From Onthophagus taurus (Eukaryota; Arthropoda; Insecta; Coleoptera; Scarabaeidae), in contig NC_091966.1 in NCBI RefSeq assembly GCF_036711975.1, forward strand, positions 31,131,501 to 31,195,500: 64,000 bases of DNA, given 5' to 3'. Of the stretch, positions 47,051-58,700 are shown one piece after another. The position numbers were made by a program, and so were the translations under genes. The notes beneath the pieces are model-generated. The model saw only the letters and a list, made by a program, of their open reading frames with translations, searched no databases and was not told the origin of the DNA. How positions within the stretch are numbered: position 1 is the stretch's first letter; each line of letters opens with the position of its first letter.

Positions 47051-47749
47051 AATTTCATCATGCATCATTTGTGTAGGCAACTCTTGCAATCAGAAGGACG
47101 TGAGCAAACGATACACTCAAATATATGTAAAAAAATTTTTGGCAGGAGATGAAATAAGTATGGTAGTATTAGTTCTAAACAGATGAGATAGATTGGTGTT
47201 GCTGTGTAAGATGATTTCTGGAAGCAAAGACTGTACGCTGTGGACATGACAGGCCAAGGTAGGCCAATGGACTACCTCGACCTGTCCATCTTCCGGGAAG
47301 CACCTTATCTAGATGTCGCCGCTTATATCGGATATCTATGAAACTAAAAATGTTTTACTACAATTTTTTTCACCTATTACCCATTATTTGTTTCAAGGAA
47401 TAAATCCCCAAGTTTATACGTATAGGTTGAGAATCACCCTGTATGAGCTCCATTTAATTTACGACCCCACTTTAGCAGATAAGAAGAGACAACATTTGTC
47501 TGCTATAGAATTCGATTGCAAAATTATTACTCGAGGAGTAATTATCTGAGAAGATCATCTTCATTATTTATTAATTGTTCAATAAAAAAAAGAACATATA
47601 CATATTAAAAAATAATTTTCATCAACAAATAATCATAATAATTATTAATTCCAATTCTAAACACTAATCACAATAAACACCCAATAACATCCCATCCCAA
47701 CCCATTCTCATCATCTATTGTTAAGGATTTACAATGGGTTTGGTGGTGT

Positions 47750-48620
47750 TCCTTAATCCCCGGAACTCAATCGGAACATAAACGCCCGAATGTTAACAAG
47801 TGAATTTAATTCTCGTCGTGGCACCGTATGCCTTGCTGGAAAGGGGGTGCGCATTGTGCGGTGCCGAAGGGAATAATTCACTGGGGTACTACCAAAACTG
47901 CACCCCGCCTCCATCCCTATTTCTCTAAAACGGGCCGCCCTCGACGTTATTAATTACGAAACTTGGTGTTGTGACGCGAACCATTGTTGAAAATCTGATT
48001 GCCATCCTATCTCGTAAAGAGACGTCGACGACGACAACGATGGTGAGGAGACGAAGAGAAAAGGAGGCGGAGGAAGGATCCAGTTTTAAAAAAGGGACAT
48101 CTGTCAAAAATATTTGATTTGAAATCGAGATAGTTTATTGAGTTGTAACATTTGTTGAAGATGTTTAAAGAGGCTTTTTTTTGAGATGGTATCATTTGAT
48201 GGCTTTATTTTTAGTCTGATTTAGGTCGGTGATTTTTATATGTTTTTATTTTTTTTTTGTTGGGTGTTCCAAAACAAAAAATTCCCTAACATCATGTCAC
48301 GATCGTGTTTTCCTCGCAGACGCTTCCATTGTTTGAATCCTTGGAACAGAGGAGAGAGTTGACAAAGAAGAAGAATAGCGGTGTGCATAGCGGGTCCTAA
48401 TGAAAATTATGCATTACTTCATATTTGAAAGGGCTGGGCGGGGACAAATCTGTACTCAAAGTGCCCGCCTTCGCGTTTCCGACTTCAACAACCCCTCCGG
48501 CTCCGCCACCCCTTTCTCATTTTGTGCGCCGCCCCTATTTCTCTCCCCGCATTTCTCTTCTCCTAGAAAAGGGCCTCAACAGCATGATAATACTCTACGT
48601 TTACACGACTTTTTTTAACG
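47750..48620. promoter_or_regulatory. CpG-rich island, third of three
   Basis: GC- and CpG-rich stretch (for example CTCGTCGTGGCACCG near 47813 and GACGTCGACGACGAC near 48021) ending about 600 bases before the homeobox start. No coding signature is visible on either strand beyond short Pro/Ser-rich chance frames. It is the nearest island to the homeobox gene and the likeliest promoter-proximal regulatory region. Confidence 0.4.
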
Positions 48621-49233
48621 ATTTACTTTTATAACGTTTTTTTGTTTTCATTTCGTGGGTTTTTGATGTTATATAAGGTATAAAAATACCTATGTGTAAA
48701 GACAAAGGGGATACGCAAAAAATGTTACTTTGAAATGAAGGGCTATTTAGAGTGAAATATAGAAAAAGATTTTTTTATTTAACCTAAATTTCGACGATAA
48801 AGATTGTGTTCTCAAACAATGTATAGGCGTAATCAAAAATATTTGCTTAAAAGTGTTTTACAATATTAATTAATTCACCAAAAAATTAAGTTATACAAAA
48901 AAGCAATCAAATGTCTTTATCTAAAAGGATCACTTTCAAATTGTAGAATCTCTAAACAAAACAGTTTTCGTTGAATAAACTAAACCAAGTGAATTTACGC
49001 TGGCGCAATGTGTCCCTTTGGAATTTTCTTTCTAAAGGGCGTCTATCCCTTTGGACCAATGAGAACAATTTGGGGTGGAGCTACCCTTATTACAGAAGGA
49101 AAGCGCGCCAGCGAGTTGTCAGTCAGCCGCCAACCACCAAATCTGCGAACACCAGCGATTTCCACAATCGGATTTATCTTCTAAACATCAGCAAAAAATT
49201 AACCTAAGTATTAATTACCATAAAAATATATTT

Positions 49234-52200
49234 ATGGCGGGACCATATTTATCTCCACTTCCGGGTGATCTCCTTACGGAGTATATGTTTGGAAGGCGAA
49301 GGCAAAGAAGAAATCGGACAACTTTTAGCCCCCAACAGTTGCAAGAATTGGAAGCGTTGTTTCAAAAGACTCATTATCCGGATGTCTTTTTAAGAGAAGA
49401 AGTTGCTTTGAGGATTAGTTTATCAGAAGCTCGGGTGCAGGTAAAGTTAATTTAAAAAAAATTATGTTATAAAATATTATTTACAATTCTAAACTTGGGA
49501 TTAGGTTTGGTTTCAAAATCGAAGGGCTAAATGGAGGAAACAAGCGCGGCTTCAATTGCTTCAAGATGCTTGGAGGATGCGTTGTTTAGGTTTAAGTACT
49601 CCACCATTATTACTTACAGGTAAGTTTGTATTAATTTTTAAAGAAAACTCTTAACGTAGTTATTTCATAAATCAGAAAAAAAGATGCCGACATAAAATAC
49701 AATATTTTACGTTAAGATTAATTTACTTTTAAATTTGTTTTGATAAATTTCGAGAAACACAATCTTCAAAAACAAACTCTTAGGTTCAATTCGGACAAAT
49801 TTAATAGTTTGAAAGGTCATTTAGTTTATTTCTAAAAGTTATCAAATGATTTACTCATATAGATTCTGAAGTAGTGCGAGAACAAATAGAATATGCAAAT
49901 TTAGGACTTCAACTCAGCTTGTTCGTACAATTAGGCTTTTTCTACTCACTTCACTTTCGATCTTGAGGCTCTACTAGCTAGCTTATTTTAAAGGAAACAT
50001 CTAAAACTAATCCATGTTATATCATTTTAATGCCATAGATGCCAGTCTGATTATCTACAAAACCTAAACCTTTGATACTATAAAAGTGTCCATCTGCCGA
50101 TGTCTTTGGCTTACTAGTAACAAAATAGTATTTTGCTTAAAAAAGTGATTTATATCCCTTGTTGACAACTAATGGTGTACCTTTAGGATCAGGATACGTA
50201 AAGACATCCTTAACTTCACGTCCAATTCTAATAGTTTAAAAACTTCCATCGAACCCGTCGCCTTATTTTCATGCGATTTTATTGGTTATTTTATGGTGTC
50301 GTTTACCATAATGATCTCTTGCCAAGTAGACTGGTAGAGATCATTGTAGTAGATCTAGCCAAGTAGATTGGAACGTCTTTACTGCTATAACAGTTCTCAA
50401 TTTATTAAGTGGAGCATCGATTCCGCGTATTTTTTTTGTTTTATTCAAACTAAAATAATTTCAAAATTAAGTTTGTGTGGAGATAATAACTGTAAATATG
50501 AGTATTTGTAATTACGAGTAAATTAAGTTGCATAAAAATGGCTGGAGAGATATTAAATGAAGAGAGAATAGTAGTTTAAAGTAGTTTAAAAATCCTGATC
50601 TTAAGTAAGTCAGAAAACATTAACACCTGAACTTGTTTCTCTTTGAAACCCATCTACATAAAAGTGGAGATCAGAATCAGCTAAATGTCATAAACGCAAT
50701 CCAGTTCCCCTTCGCCAACCTATTCAACGAAGTACTTAGCGTTATCTGACGAGGCTAACTCTTGCTCGCATCTCCTTTATTCAGCGATATATCACATACT
50801 CCGAAAATTCTCAATGTGACATATGTGACATACATCCAAAGGAACTTGTATGGCCGCAAGCACTGGTTTGAACACGATTTTTTTTTGCTGGTTCGGACAA
50901 TTATTATATTATATTAACATAGGTGTTTTATAAAACGTCCAACACGAAACAGATATTTTGTAAAATGACACATAGAAAGCAATAAATACAACTAGAAATA
51001 TAGAACTGTATTTCCTAGTATTAGTTTCAGATATCTTTCAACTTTTTCCTACTGTATTTAGGCATAATTCGTTTGGAAGGTTATCGCTCCATTTTTACTA
51101 GGTCTTCCAATGCATTATTTATATTCTACTCATTATTTTCATTTTTGAAGTCTCTACTATTCTTTTTGTTTGGAATCTTTCTGGTCGGGTTCTCCTGCAT
51201 AAGTTGGTATAGGTCTAATTGTAATCTTGTACATCCAGAATTTGGCTTCAGTTCGAATATACTTATTTCGCCATATTGTATCATTTAGGTACGCCGCGGC
51301 CCTTGACGTTCTTACAGCTTGATTCCTTGATGACCAGGTATTTAAATTTCATTTCCTGATGTATGATTTTATCATTGACCATAAGCTTGAATCTAATCGC
51401 TGTCTAGGAGGTGGTCACAGATTTTGTTTTTGGCGTTGATATTATCACGTTAAATTAATTTGCTGTTTTATTAAATTGGCACAGTCGTGCCTGGAATTAT
51501 CGTCGTTCTCTTCCACCAGCATCCCCCATCGTCGACTGGCCGTCTTTTTGATTGCCCTTTGACAATGTATGTAACAACTCAGAGAAGACTTCAGTGAAGC
51601 TGGTTTATAGTATCTACACACACAGAGATCCCAATAACAAGTGCTTTCCTCACCATGAGATCTAGATACAAAAAATGCTAAACACAGCTGTAAATCACAG
51701 GTTTCATCAACCATCAAGCCAGAAAGGCATCAAGTATCACCGAATAATAACACTGACATAATTAAAAACAAGAGATAGTTTGTCTATTATTTGTTACTAC
51801 GTACAAAATGAATCCTAACAAATAGAGAATTTCATTATCTACAAATTATATCTACATATTTTCCATTGGTCACTTTCGTATATTTACTATCGTATATTTT
51901 CATCAAAAAAACAGGCTTTTGCAAAATAAGAGTTAAAACTTTTCAATATAATTATCACATTAATACTGTTTATTTGTTACTTCCGTTACAATATTATTCG
52001 TTTCAGTTTATATACTATTTAGTGGATTACCTTTATTAATTTAAATATTCTCTCTTCATTTAATATCTCTTCAGCCAGTTTTATGCAACTTAATTCACCC
52101 ATAATTACAAATACTCATATTTACATTTCCACACAAACTTAATTTTGAAATTATTTTAATTTAAAATTATAATTCGCCTCGGTCGCAAAAGATCGTGGCT

Positions 52201-55200
52201 TAACTCGGGAGAAGAAAGCACGATGTCGTAATTTGGTAATTTGATACCATATTCGGTAGATTTCGGTTATAATAATAATGTTTATTGCCTCAAAAACAAA
52301 TATTTACATAACTATACTATACATTCATAATAAATATAGACATCAAGAAAAACGGATCAATTTATCGCAATAAGTGATATCTTCCAAGAGATCTAACTGG
52401 TAACAGTGTATATGTAATTTTAAATAAATAAATTATGGCTACCAAAAAAAAGTAATACTAAATGATGTGCTAATAAAACTGAGCGAATGAGCATATTTGA
52501 GTTATGTAACGGATCGATAGTCAGTTACTACAAGGAAGAAAAGACACAAACAAGAAAGTGCATTAAAAGATAGAGGAAAGGCAGACTAGGGAAGAAAACA
52601 AACACGTATAGGTCAAGAAGAAGATAGTTGAAGAGATAGCAGATGGCGCCTCAAGGCATTTTTAAAACTTATTAAACTAGTTGCATTGCGAACAACGGCA
52701 GGCAAATCGTTCCACAACACAATCGACTGAACTGTAAAAGATCTGTGGTAGATTTAAGTACTATGGACTGGAAACATGAGTGTAGAGTGCGACATTGATC
52801 GAGTGGGCAAGTCATGTGATACTAAAAAGCGAAAAGCATCAGACAAATAAGCAGAAGTGCGGGTATGGACAATTTTGTAGAACATAGTAAGCATACGAAA
52901 TGATCTATGACTCTGGCAAATCATCATCTGCAGGTTGTTACGATTCCTAAATCCTAAATCAAAAATGTACCGTATACAATTGTTCTGAAGTCTTTCCAAT
53001 TTACCCCGAAGGGCTGCGGACAGATCAGGATACGCAGCATCAGCATAATCAATGTGTGGGAAAATGAGAGAATAACAAAGACTACGACGTACAACAGGAG
53101 GAAGGTAGCAGAGAAGTTTTTTCAAAATATGGAAACAGAAACCCTCTTACAGACTCCCTGAACATGTGGTCGCCAAGACATCGCCGAATCCATTACCACA
53201 CCAAGATTTTTGACCGTATTAGAAAACGGAATAACGGTGTCGTCAAGCCTCAGTTGAAGGGTAGTTAAGGAATTAAATTGTGTCAGCAAGGGGCGAGTGC
53301 CAAATGCAATGGCTTGCGTTTTACCTGGATTCAGGTTAAGTTCATGACGTTTAGACCAGTCAAGCACGCTAGAGAAATCGTTGTTAAGATGCAACAAAGC
53401 ATTTGTGAGGTTGTTAACAGTTGACGAAATATAAAGTTGAAGGTCATCTGCATACAAATGATAGTTACACGAGATACCATCACTAATACTATTTATGGAA
53501 ATTGAGAAGAGCAAAGGACCCAGCACACTGTCCTGAGGAACTCCTCATTTGATGTCATCAGGAGAAGAGAGCACAGATTCCACGCGGACATATAAAGACC
53601 GATAGGAAAGGTAGGACTGGAACTAAGATACACAGGAAGAGTTAAAACCAATAGCAGAAAGCCTAGTTAACAGGAAGGCATGGTCCACAGAATCAAAGGC
53701 TTTACTAAAATCAAGTAACACTAGCAAGGTAACACAACGCTTATAACAAGCAGAACTAACATCGGTGATCTTAATCAGTGCTGTAGTAGTACCATGCCCC
53801 TCACGAAAACCAGACTGGAACTTATTAATCAGATTAAACTCCTCAAGATATTTCTGAATCTGTCAATAAGCTAAACTTTATAATGTATCTTCACGAAATC
53901 AAAAGGGGTGTACGTTATATCAGAGTTAAAATATCATTTTTAAGTAGGTATGAATAAATTCGTGTTCAAACATTTCAAAAAGCAAATTTAATGTTTTTAC
54001 TGATTCTTTGAAGCCATTTCTTCTAATTACTTCTTCACTAACTGTAATTCAAACTTACGCCACCATTCAAAAGGAGTCCAACAAATACAATACAAATTTT
54101 TCCCCATCATACCACTCTTTAATCAATTTTTGCAATAGATTTTTACGGTAGTGAGATATAGTGAGAATACTTGTACATCCGATTGAACGTTATAACCCGG
54201 GTACGTAATAACCGGACTTTACTGTAGTTACAATATGATAACTATATGGTATCAACTGTAACGACACAACCAACTCGGTTGTGCACTCAGGATTTTCTCT
54301 GTTTTTTCTTTAAGTGATTCTTCGTTTTATAGATTTGATGCTTCTTGTTCGATATGCATTTATCCCACAATATGCCATTCATCATAGGGGTTGCTCTTCT
54401 GCCTTGTATGTTTTTATCCTTTGTAGTTCCCAAATATTTGTACTTACTAGTGTATTTTATGCAATTCCCAACGTTTAAGTCAAGGTGCAAAATTAGATTT
54501 TTTTTCTCGTTATTGTGTAGTCCATGCGTGTCTATTATGGACTTTAGATTTTTTTTTGGATACAGGTGTATTTGTGTATGTACTACACAAACTTGGCCAT
54601 TAAATTGTTTTTCTAATAACTTTTTTGCTGCTATTAAAGCTCGCATTCTTTATAGTTATATCATAAGTGATCACACACCTGTCTTAAATCAAATTTATAA
54701 GCTGAATTAACACATTATTGATAAAATACTTGTATAACAAGTAATACTTTTAAAATAGAGTTCTAGATACTAGATTCACACTGCGAACACTAGATTGCAG
54801 ACACGTTTTTGTTTTGATTAATTTTTGACAAATATTATTAAATAACTCCGTCTTTAGATTTAAGAGCTAATATAATAGAGTTAGATAACGACTTATATCT
54901 TAAATTAAAAACAAAGTCTTTATGTTTGAATAATGTTGAATAACAAGCAAATTTAATAATAAAAAGTTCTTATCGTAATCTGATACTGTACAAGAATAAC
55001 TTTGCGTTTAGTTGATCGCAATACAATACCGGATGTTACCAGATAACATATCGACTAGCGCATTACGTGTAGTTAAAACTGCTGAAGATACACAAATTAT
55101 TTAAATCACAAATTGTACGATTTATTTTAAAATATACCAGATTAAGTACGAATTTTAAATTGATATAAAATTGAATATATTTGAAAGTGTATTTTGATTT

Positions 55201-55577
55201 AAATCTGTTTATGTAAAATCTTAATTAATTTGATTTATATTTTTAAGAAAAAAGATTAATTGAGTTCAATTAAAAAGTACTAAATAATTTTTTTTTTAAC
55301 AGGGCGTCCAACAGCTCCTGGTTTACCAACCGAAATCTCACCGCAAGATAAACATCCAGAAGCTAACTTTTCTTCGATGCTTCATCATCATAGCTCGATT
55401 CCAGGACCACATCCTCCGTGTCCATGTTCACCAGATAATAACAGCCACAGTCCTTCTAGTTTAAGAAATACCCCAAGCCCAAGATCAATTTCACCCGGTG
55501 GACCTGACGATTTATCTATTTCCAAGAAATTACCCGATAGTTATTCACCAAACACACGAGTCGATGTCAACAACTAA
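49234..55577 (+). CDS. Paired-class (Q50) homeodomain transcription factor
   Basis: Three exons, 49234-49440, 49505-49619 and 55303-55577, with GT-AG introns in phases 0 and 1; 198 aa. The homeodomain is residues 24-83: [20 protein letters not shown], then [26 protein letters not shown], then [14 protein letters not shown]. Gln50 and Asn51 are present. Intron 1 falls between homeodomain residues 46 and 47, the usual place in the PRD class. Directly after comes an unusual block [20 protein letters not shown], then a Pro/Ser/His-rich C-terminus. It should be a nuclear DNA-binding regulator of TAATNNATTA-type sites. It resembles DRGX-type and the Drosophila CG11294-type genes, but I cannot settle the orthology and leave the symbol empty. 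Upstream in-frame Met at 49075 is possible; 49234 has the better context. There is no paired domain in the window. Confidence 0.9.
49620..50450 (+). other. Homeobox intron 2, first part
   Basis: No recognised element; AT-rich. Intron 2 as a whole spans 49620-55302 and is filled mainly with LINE remnants. Confidence 0.45.
50451..52158. repeat. 115-bp inverted repeats 1.5 kb apart
   Basis: 50451-50570 is repeated in complement at 52046-52158. Shared blocks include TAAAATAATTTCAAAATTAA, GTAAATATGAGTATTTGTAA and AGATATTAAATGAAGAGAGA. A LINE scrap lies between them. They could be the long ends of a DNA transposon or two opposite copies of a short repeat. No clear target duplication is seen. Confidence 0.7.
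51060..51430 (-). mobile_element. LINE remnant (RT C-terminal block)
   Basis: The minus strand reads [20 protein letters not shown] and then [12 protein letters not shown]. It corresponds to the CKL.V....IEQ...FKYLGI block of RTE-like LINEs, as in 1655-2160. The ends are unclear. The adjacent frame 51445-51717 is unrecognised. Confidence 0.5.
52260..53880 (-). mobile_element. Jockey/CR1-type LINE, RT region
   Basis: Right to left on the minus strand: a [16 protein letters not shown] motif A near 53680-53710, a degenerate [18 protein letters not shown] (motif B) and [14 protein letters not shown] (catalytic, near 53450). Then come [38 protein letters not shown], and in the next frame [20 protein letters not shown]. 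Frame shifts at about 53122 and 53526 break it. It has no RNase H. It is similar in type to the 33.8-35.5 kb copy but differs in sequence. It lies inside homeobox intron 2, antisense to the gene. Confidence 0.85.
54287..54646 (-). mobile_element. LINE RT C-terminal scrap
   Basis: A 119-residue minus-strand frame has [20 protein letters not shown] and then [18 protein letters not shown]. This is the Y.YLG block plus the following helix of a LINE RT. It is distinct from the other families here. Confidence 0.55.
54700..55302 (+). other. End of homeobox intron 2
   Basis: AT-rich intron sequence ending in a T-run and the acceptor aacag at 55298-55302. No element recognised. Confidence 0.45.
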
Positions 55578-55796
55578 AAATAAAAAATAAAATAAAAAAA
55601 CTAAAAAGAAATTATTTTAGAAATAAGGGAATTATATCGATAACAATCTTAAATTCAATTATTTGTAATTATTAGAATTTAACGAATATTTTCTTAAATT
55701 ATTTTTAATTTTAGACTAGATGATCTTGAGATGATAATGAAGCGATTTTAGGGTGCAATAGGAGTCGTATTTGAGGTAGTTTATCAAGATCTTGTA

Positions 55797-55834
55797 AATA
55801 AATATTGAGTTTGGAGATAATTTAAAAAAATAAA
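55797..55834 (+). other. Poly(A) signals of the homeobox gene
   Basis: AATAAA at 55797-55802 and again at 55829-55834, about 220-255 bases after the stop codon. Confidence 0.55.
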
Positions 55835-57840
55835 GATTAAAATTATATAATATTAATAAATTTTAAAAAAATCTTTAAAATGAACACAAATGCAAGAAGT
55901 TTAATTTATTGCTAAAGTTAAAATTTGATTTATTTTATTTAACCACGTAGTTTTTGTCTTTTTAACGTACCAACATTAAAATATCAATTGAGTTTGTTCA
56001 TTTATCCAAAGAAATCGATTTATATGTTAACTGTATAGACGTTTTCAAAAGTAAAAAATGAATATCTAATCTATGTTACATACGGTTGTGTTTAAATAAT
56101 ATTTCTAAACAAATATGGGTGATTTCAGCTCCCTAGAATAATATTAGGGAGAGAAAAAGTTTTAAAAAACTTATACCCCAGTTTGTTTCTTTCTTCATCG
56201 AAACATACACATTTTTATTGCTAATTCTGCAACGTTTCATAAACTTTCTATAAGAAATCGATTTTGATGATTATTTTAAGATTGGAGATGGTGCTTTGGG
56301 CCATTTTAAAGATTTTTTATTCCCTTAATGATGAAACATAATTAAAAAAAAAGAAATATTAAAAAATCAAAAAATTCATTATATGTACATAAATTATTTG
56401 AAACACCTTTTATGATAAAATATCCATTCTAGACAATAAATAAATATTAATAAAATCACTTACATTTTAATACCTATTTTAATTCTTTTTATTTGGCAAC
56501 TGACAATTTCAATCAATATAGGTTAATTTTATTTATAACCAAAATGAAAGATGTATTATTAATTTTTTGATTAATTTATAAAGAAAAAAAGCCATATGTT
56601 AACATCAACAATTGCGTCCTCCTTTAAAGGTAAGTTCTTCTTTTCGTATTAAAAAAGAACCAGTTTTCTTAATCTTCACGGTGAATCGCGGATATTCTCA
56701 ATTTCATTCCCCTTCTCATACCAAGAAGCGAATCGAAATCTCGAAGCGTAAATACAAAAATAAAAAAAAAACAATAATAAAAAGAGGAGATAACGTGTAC
56801 ATACTTTATATACGATCGCATCGGATTCGTTTCGTTTTCACATTGTGTGTCATGCACGTAGTATCGTGCAAACAAGTCTTCGTCGACTTTAAAACTAAAA
56901 TAATCGATGAAGTTTATAAATATTTAAAACTGAAGTATTTTGTATAAGTAGTGTCCCGTTGGTTGGTGTGTAGTAAATTTGTAGTTGAACCAGCAGAGCG
57001 AAGGTCACAGTTAATTTCTTTATAATTATTTTTAATCGTTGTAATACGAAGATGAACCGGGATTAAAGCGTGTAGTAGTTGCGCGAATTGAGAATTTACC
57101 GCTACTTTTATCGTGTTAGCTAGAAATAGAAGAGAAACGAAACGATGGGAACGAAACGAGTGTGTTCTTCAACTTTGCTCCGAGTTTATTATGAAATGTG
57201 GCTTTGATTTTCTGTTATTTCATCAATTTAAAACTGTGTTTTTATTTTGTAATCGTTTAAATTGTTTTATTGGAAGGAAAATAGGTAAGAAAAACATAAT
57301 CATATTACAATGAATTAGATATTTCCTTTCTTACGTAATTCTTTCATAAATTATTATGAATATAGTAATCACAAGTTTACTACTACTTATAGTTTTATAA
57401 TCACAACATTTTATTATTTATTTAAATAACTTAACTTTAATTTAACATTTTAATTATAACTAAATAAAAAAGTCTTGAAACTTTTTTTCGTAAATTTTTT
57501 TTATTACATTTTAAATTATTAATTATAGTAATTTCTTATTTATTTTACTTTATTTTGTATTACTTATTTAACATGGCTTACTTTAATATATGATCTTTTA
57601 TTATAAATTTAAGATATGAATCAAAACTTTGTGATTACAGCCTATCTTACATATTCTTCTGAAATGTTTTTTATCTTTATGAATCATGGGCGTTTGGAGC
57701 CAAAATAATAGAGGAGTGCAATAAAATGATATATAGAAAACGAAGTAGAATATTGATAAACAGTGAATTTCACTTAAAATGCAACATACAAAAATATATT
57801 TCCATAGAAACCGGTACATAGGTAGATACGTCCTACCTAT
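55835..57840. other. Spacer with a possible noncoding exon
   Basis: Mostly AT-rich. Between about 56640 and 57282 the composition is more balanced, with CpG-containing stretches and a good donor sequence GTAAGA at 57283. That could mark a noncoding first exon, perhaps of the hexosaminidase gene downstream. I see no supporting coding signal. Confidence 0.25.
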
Positions 57841-57963
57841 TTACTTTGTCCCACATAAAATGCAACATGTCTGAATGTTTCTGGTTGTAGGTCTAATGTT
57901 AGTTCTAGTGACAGTGATAGGTAGCGCTAGTTAACATATGATATCATTATGGTGCATATTATA

Positions 57964-58390
57964 CAGGGTGTATCTGAATGACATGCCCAAACGTCAGGGG
58001 GTGATTCTTTAGGCAATTTTAAGGGTACTTTGATATATAAACCATGGGCGACTTGGGCTCCCCTAAAGAGCTACACCCCTCCAAAAATGGCGGAAAATTT
58101 TGGTTTAATTTTTTTTTCTTAGGGGAACTTAGAAGGGAAGATTGAAAGTACAAATAGGCTCGAAACATGCCCTATTATAAGCTAAACATATTTTCCAAAT
58201 TTCATTTTCTTGGTGTTAATGGTTTTCGGGAAAAATAAAATAAACCAAAATTTTTCGCCATTTTTGAAGGGGCGTAGCTCCGCAGGTGCAGGGGAGTCGA
58301 AATCGCTGATAGTTTATATGAGAAAGTACCCTTAAATTTGCCTAAAGAATCACCCCCTGATGTTTGGGCACGTCATTCAGATACACCCTG
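57964..58390. mobile_element. Foldback element, 427 bp, nested
   Basis: Ends CAGGGTGTATCTGAATGACA and the complementary TGTCATTCAG-type right end CACCCTG, with TA flanks (57962-57963, 58391-58392). The arms pair through GGGGTGATTCTTTAGGCAA, AAGGGTAC.TT and GGCG.AAAATTTTGGTTTA. The centre has no coding frame. Its ends resemble those of the mariner-derived element at 43874-45186 (both GTATCTGAAT). Confidence 0.85.
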
Positions 58391-58399
58391 TATAGTTGT

Positions 58400-58700
58400 A
58401 GTTTTACACTATCACTAGAACTAACACAAGACCTATAACTAGAATCATTCGGGTTTAGCCGTCTTGAAACACGTGCGGCTAAATCCGAATGTTTCTCATT
58501 CTCGGTTTAGTGTTATTTCTAGTATAGTGCAATACTACACTATACTAGTGCACTATCACAAATTCTGATGAATTCGTTTCTAGTTCTAAGTTTAGTGTTA
58601 GTTCTAGTTTCAATTGTTATTCAACGTTAAATTGTGGTATATTTTTATTGAACGAAAAGTAGAACTAACACTAGACCTAGAACCAGAAATATTCCGATTA
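58400..58700. repeat. ACTANN hexamer arrays with TTCGGG motif, alternating strands
   Basis: Copies at 58408-58460 (+), 58476-58526 (-), 58577-58610 (-) and 58661-58696 (+), plus 57873-57920 (-) left of the nested foldback. The register is six bases (ACTATC ACTAGA ACTAAC ACAAGA CCTATA ACTAGA), usually followed by A.CATTCGG.TTTAGCCG. Confidence 0.65.

Larger units (their letters stand above)
45357..47441. mobile_element. TA element with ~110-bp inverted ends, host of a nested foldback
   Basis: Left end CAGGATGATTCTCAACCTAT matches the complement of the right end CAGGGTGATTCTCAACCTAT. Similarity extends about 110 bases (ATAAACTT, AAATAATG.GTAATA, AAAATTGTAG.AAAA, TTTAGTTTC). TA flanks are at 45355-45356 and 47442-47443. 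The interior holds a complete second foldback (45460-46561) and a minus-strand LINE remnant (46620-47050). Confidence 0.75.

Noticed and set aside
48400..48634. Pro/Ser-rich frames as an upstream homeobox exon
   Set aside because: No splice donor joins them in phase to 49234, and their composition reflects the CpG-rich island.
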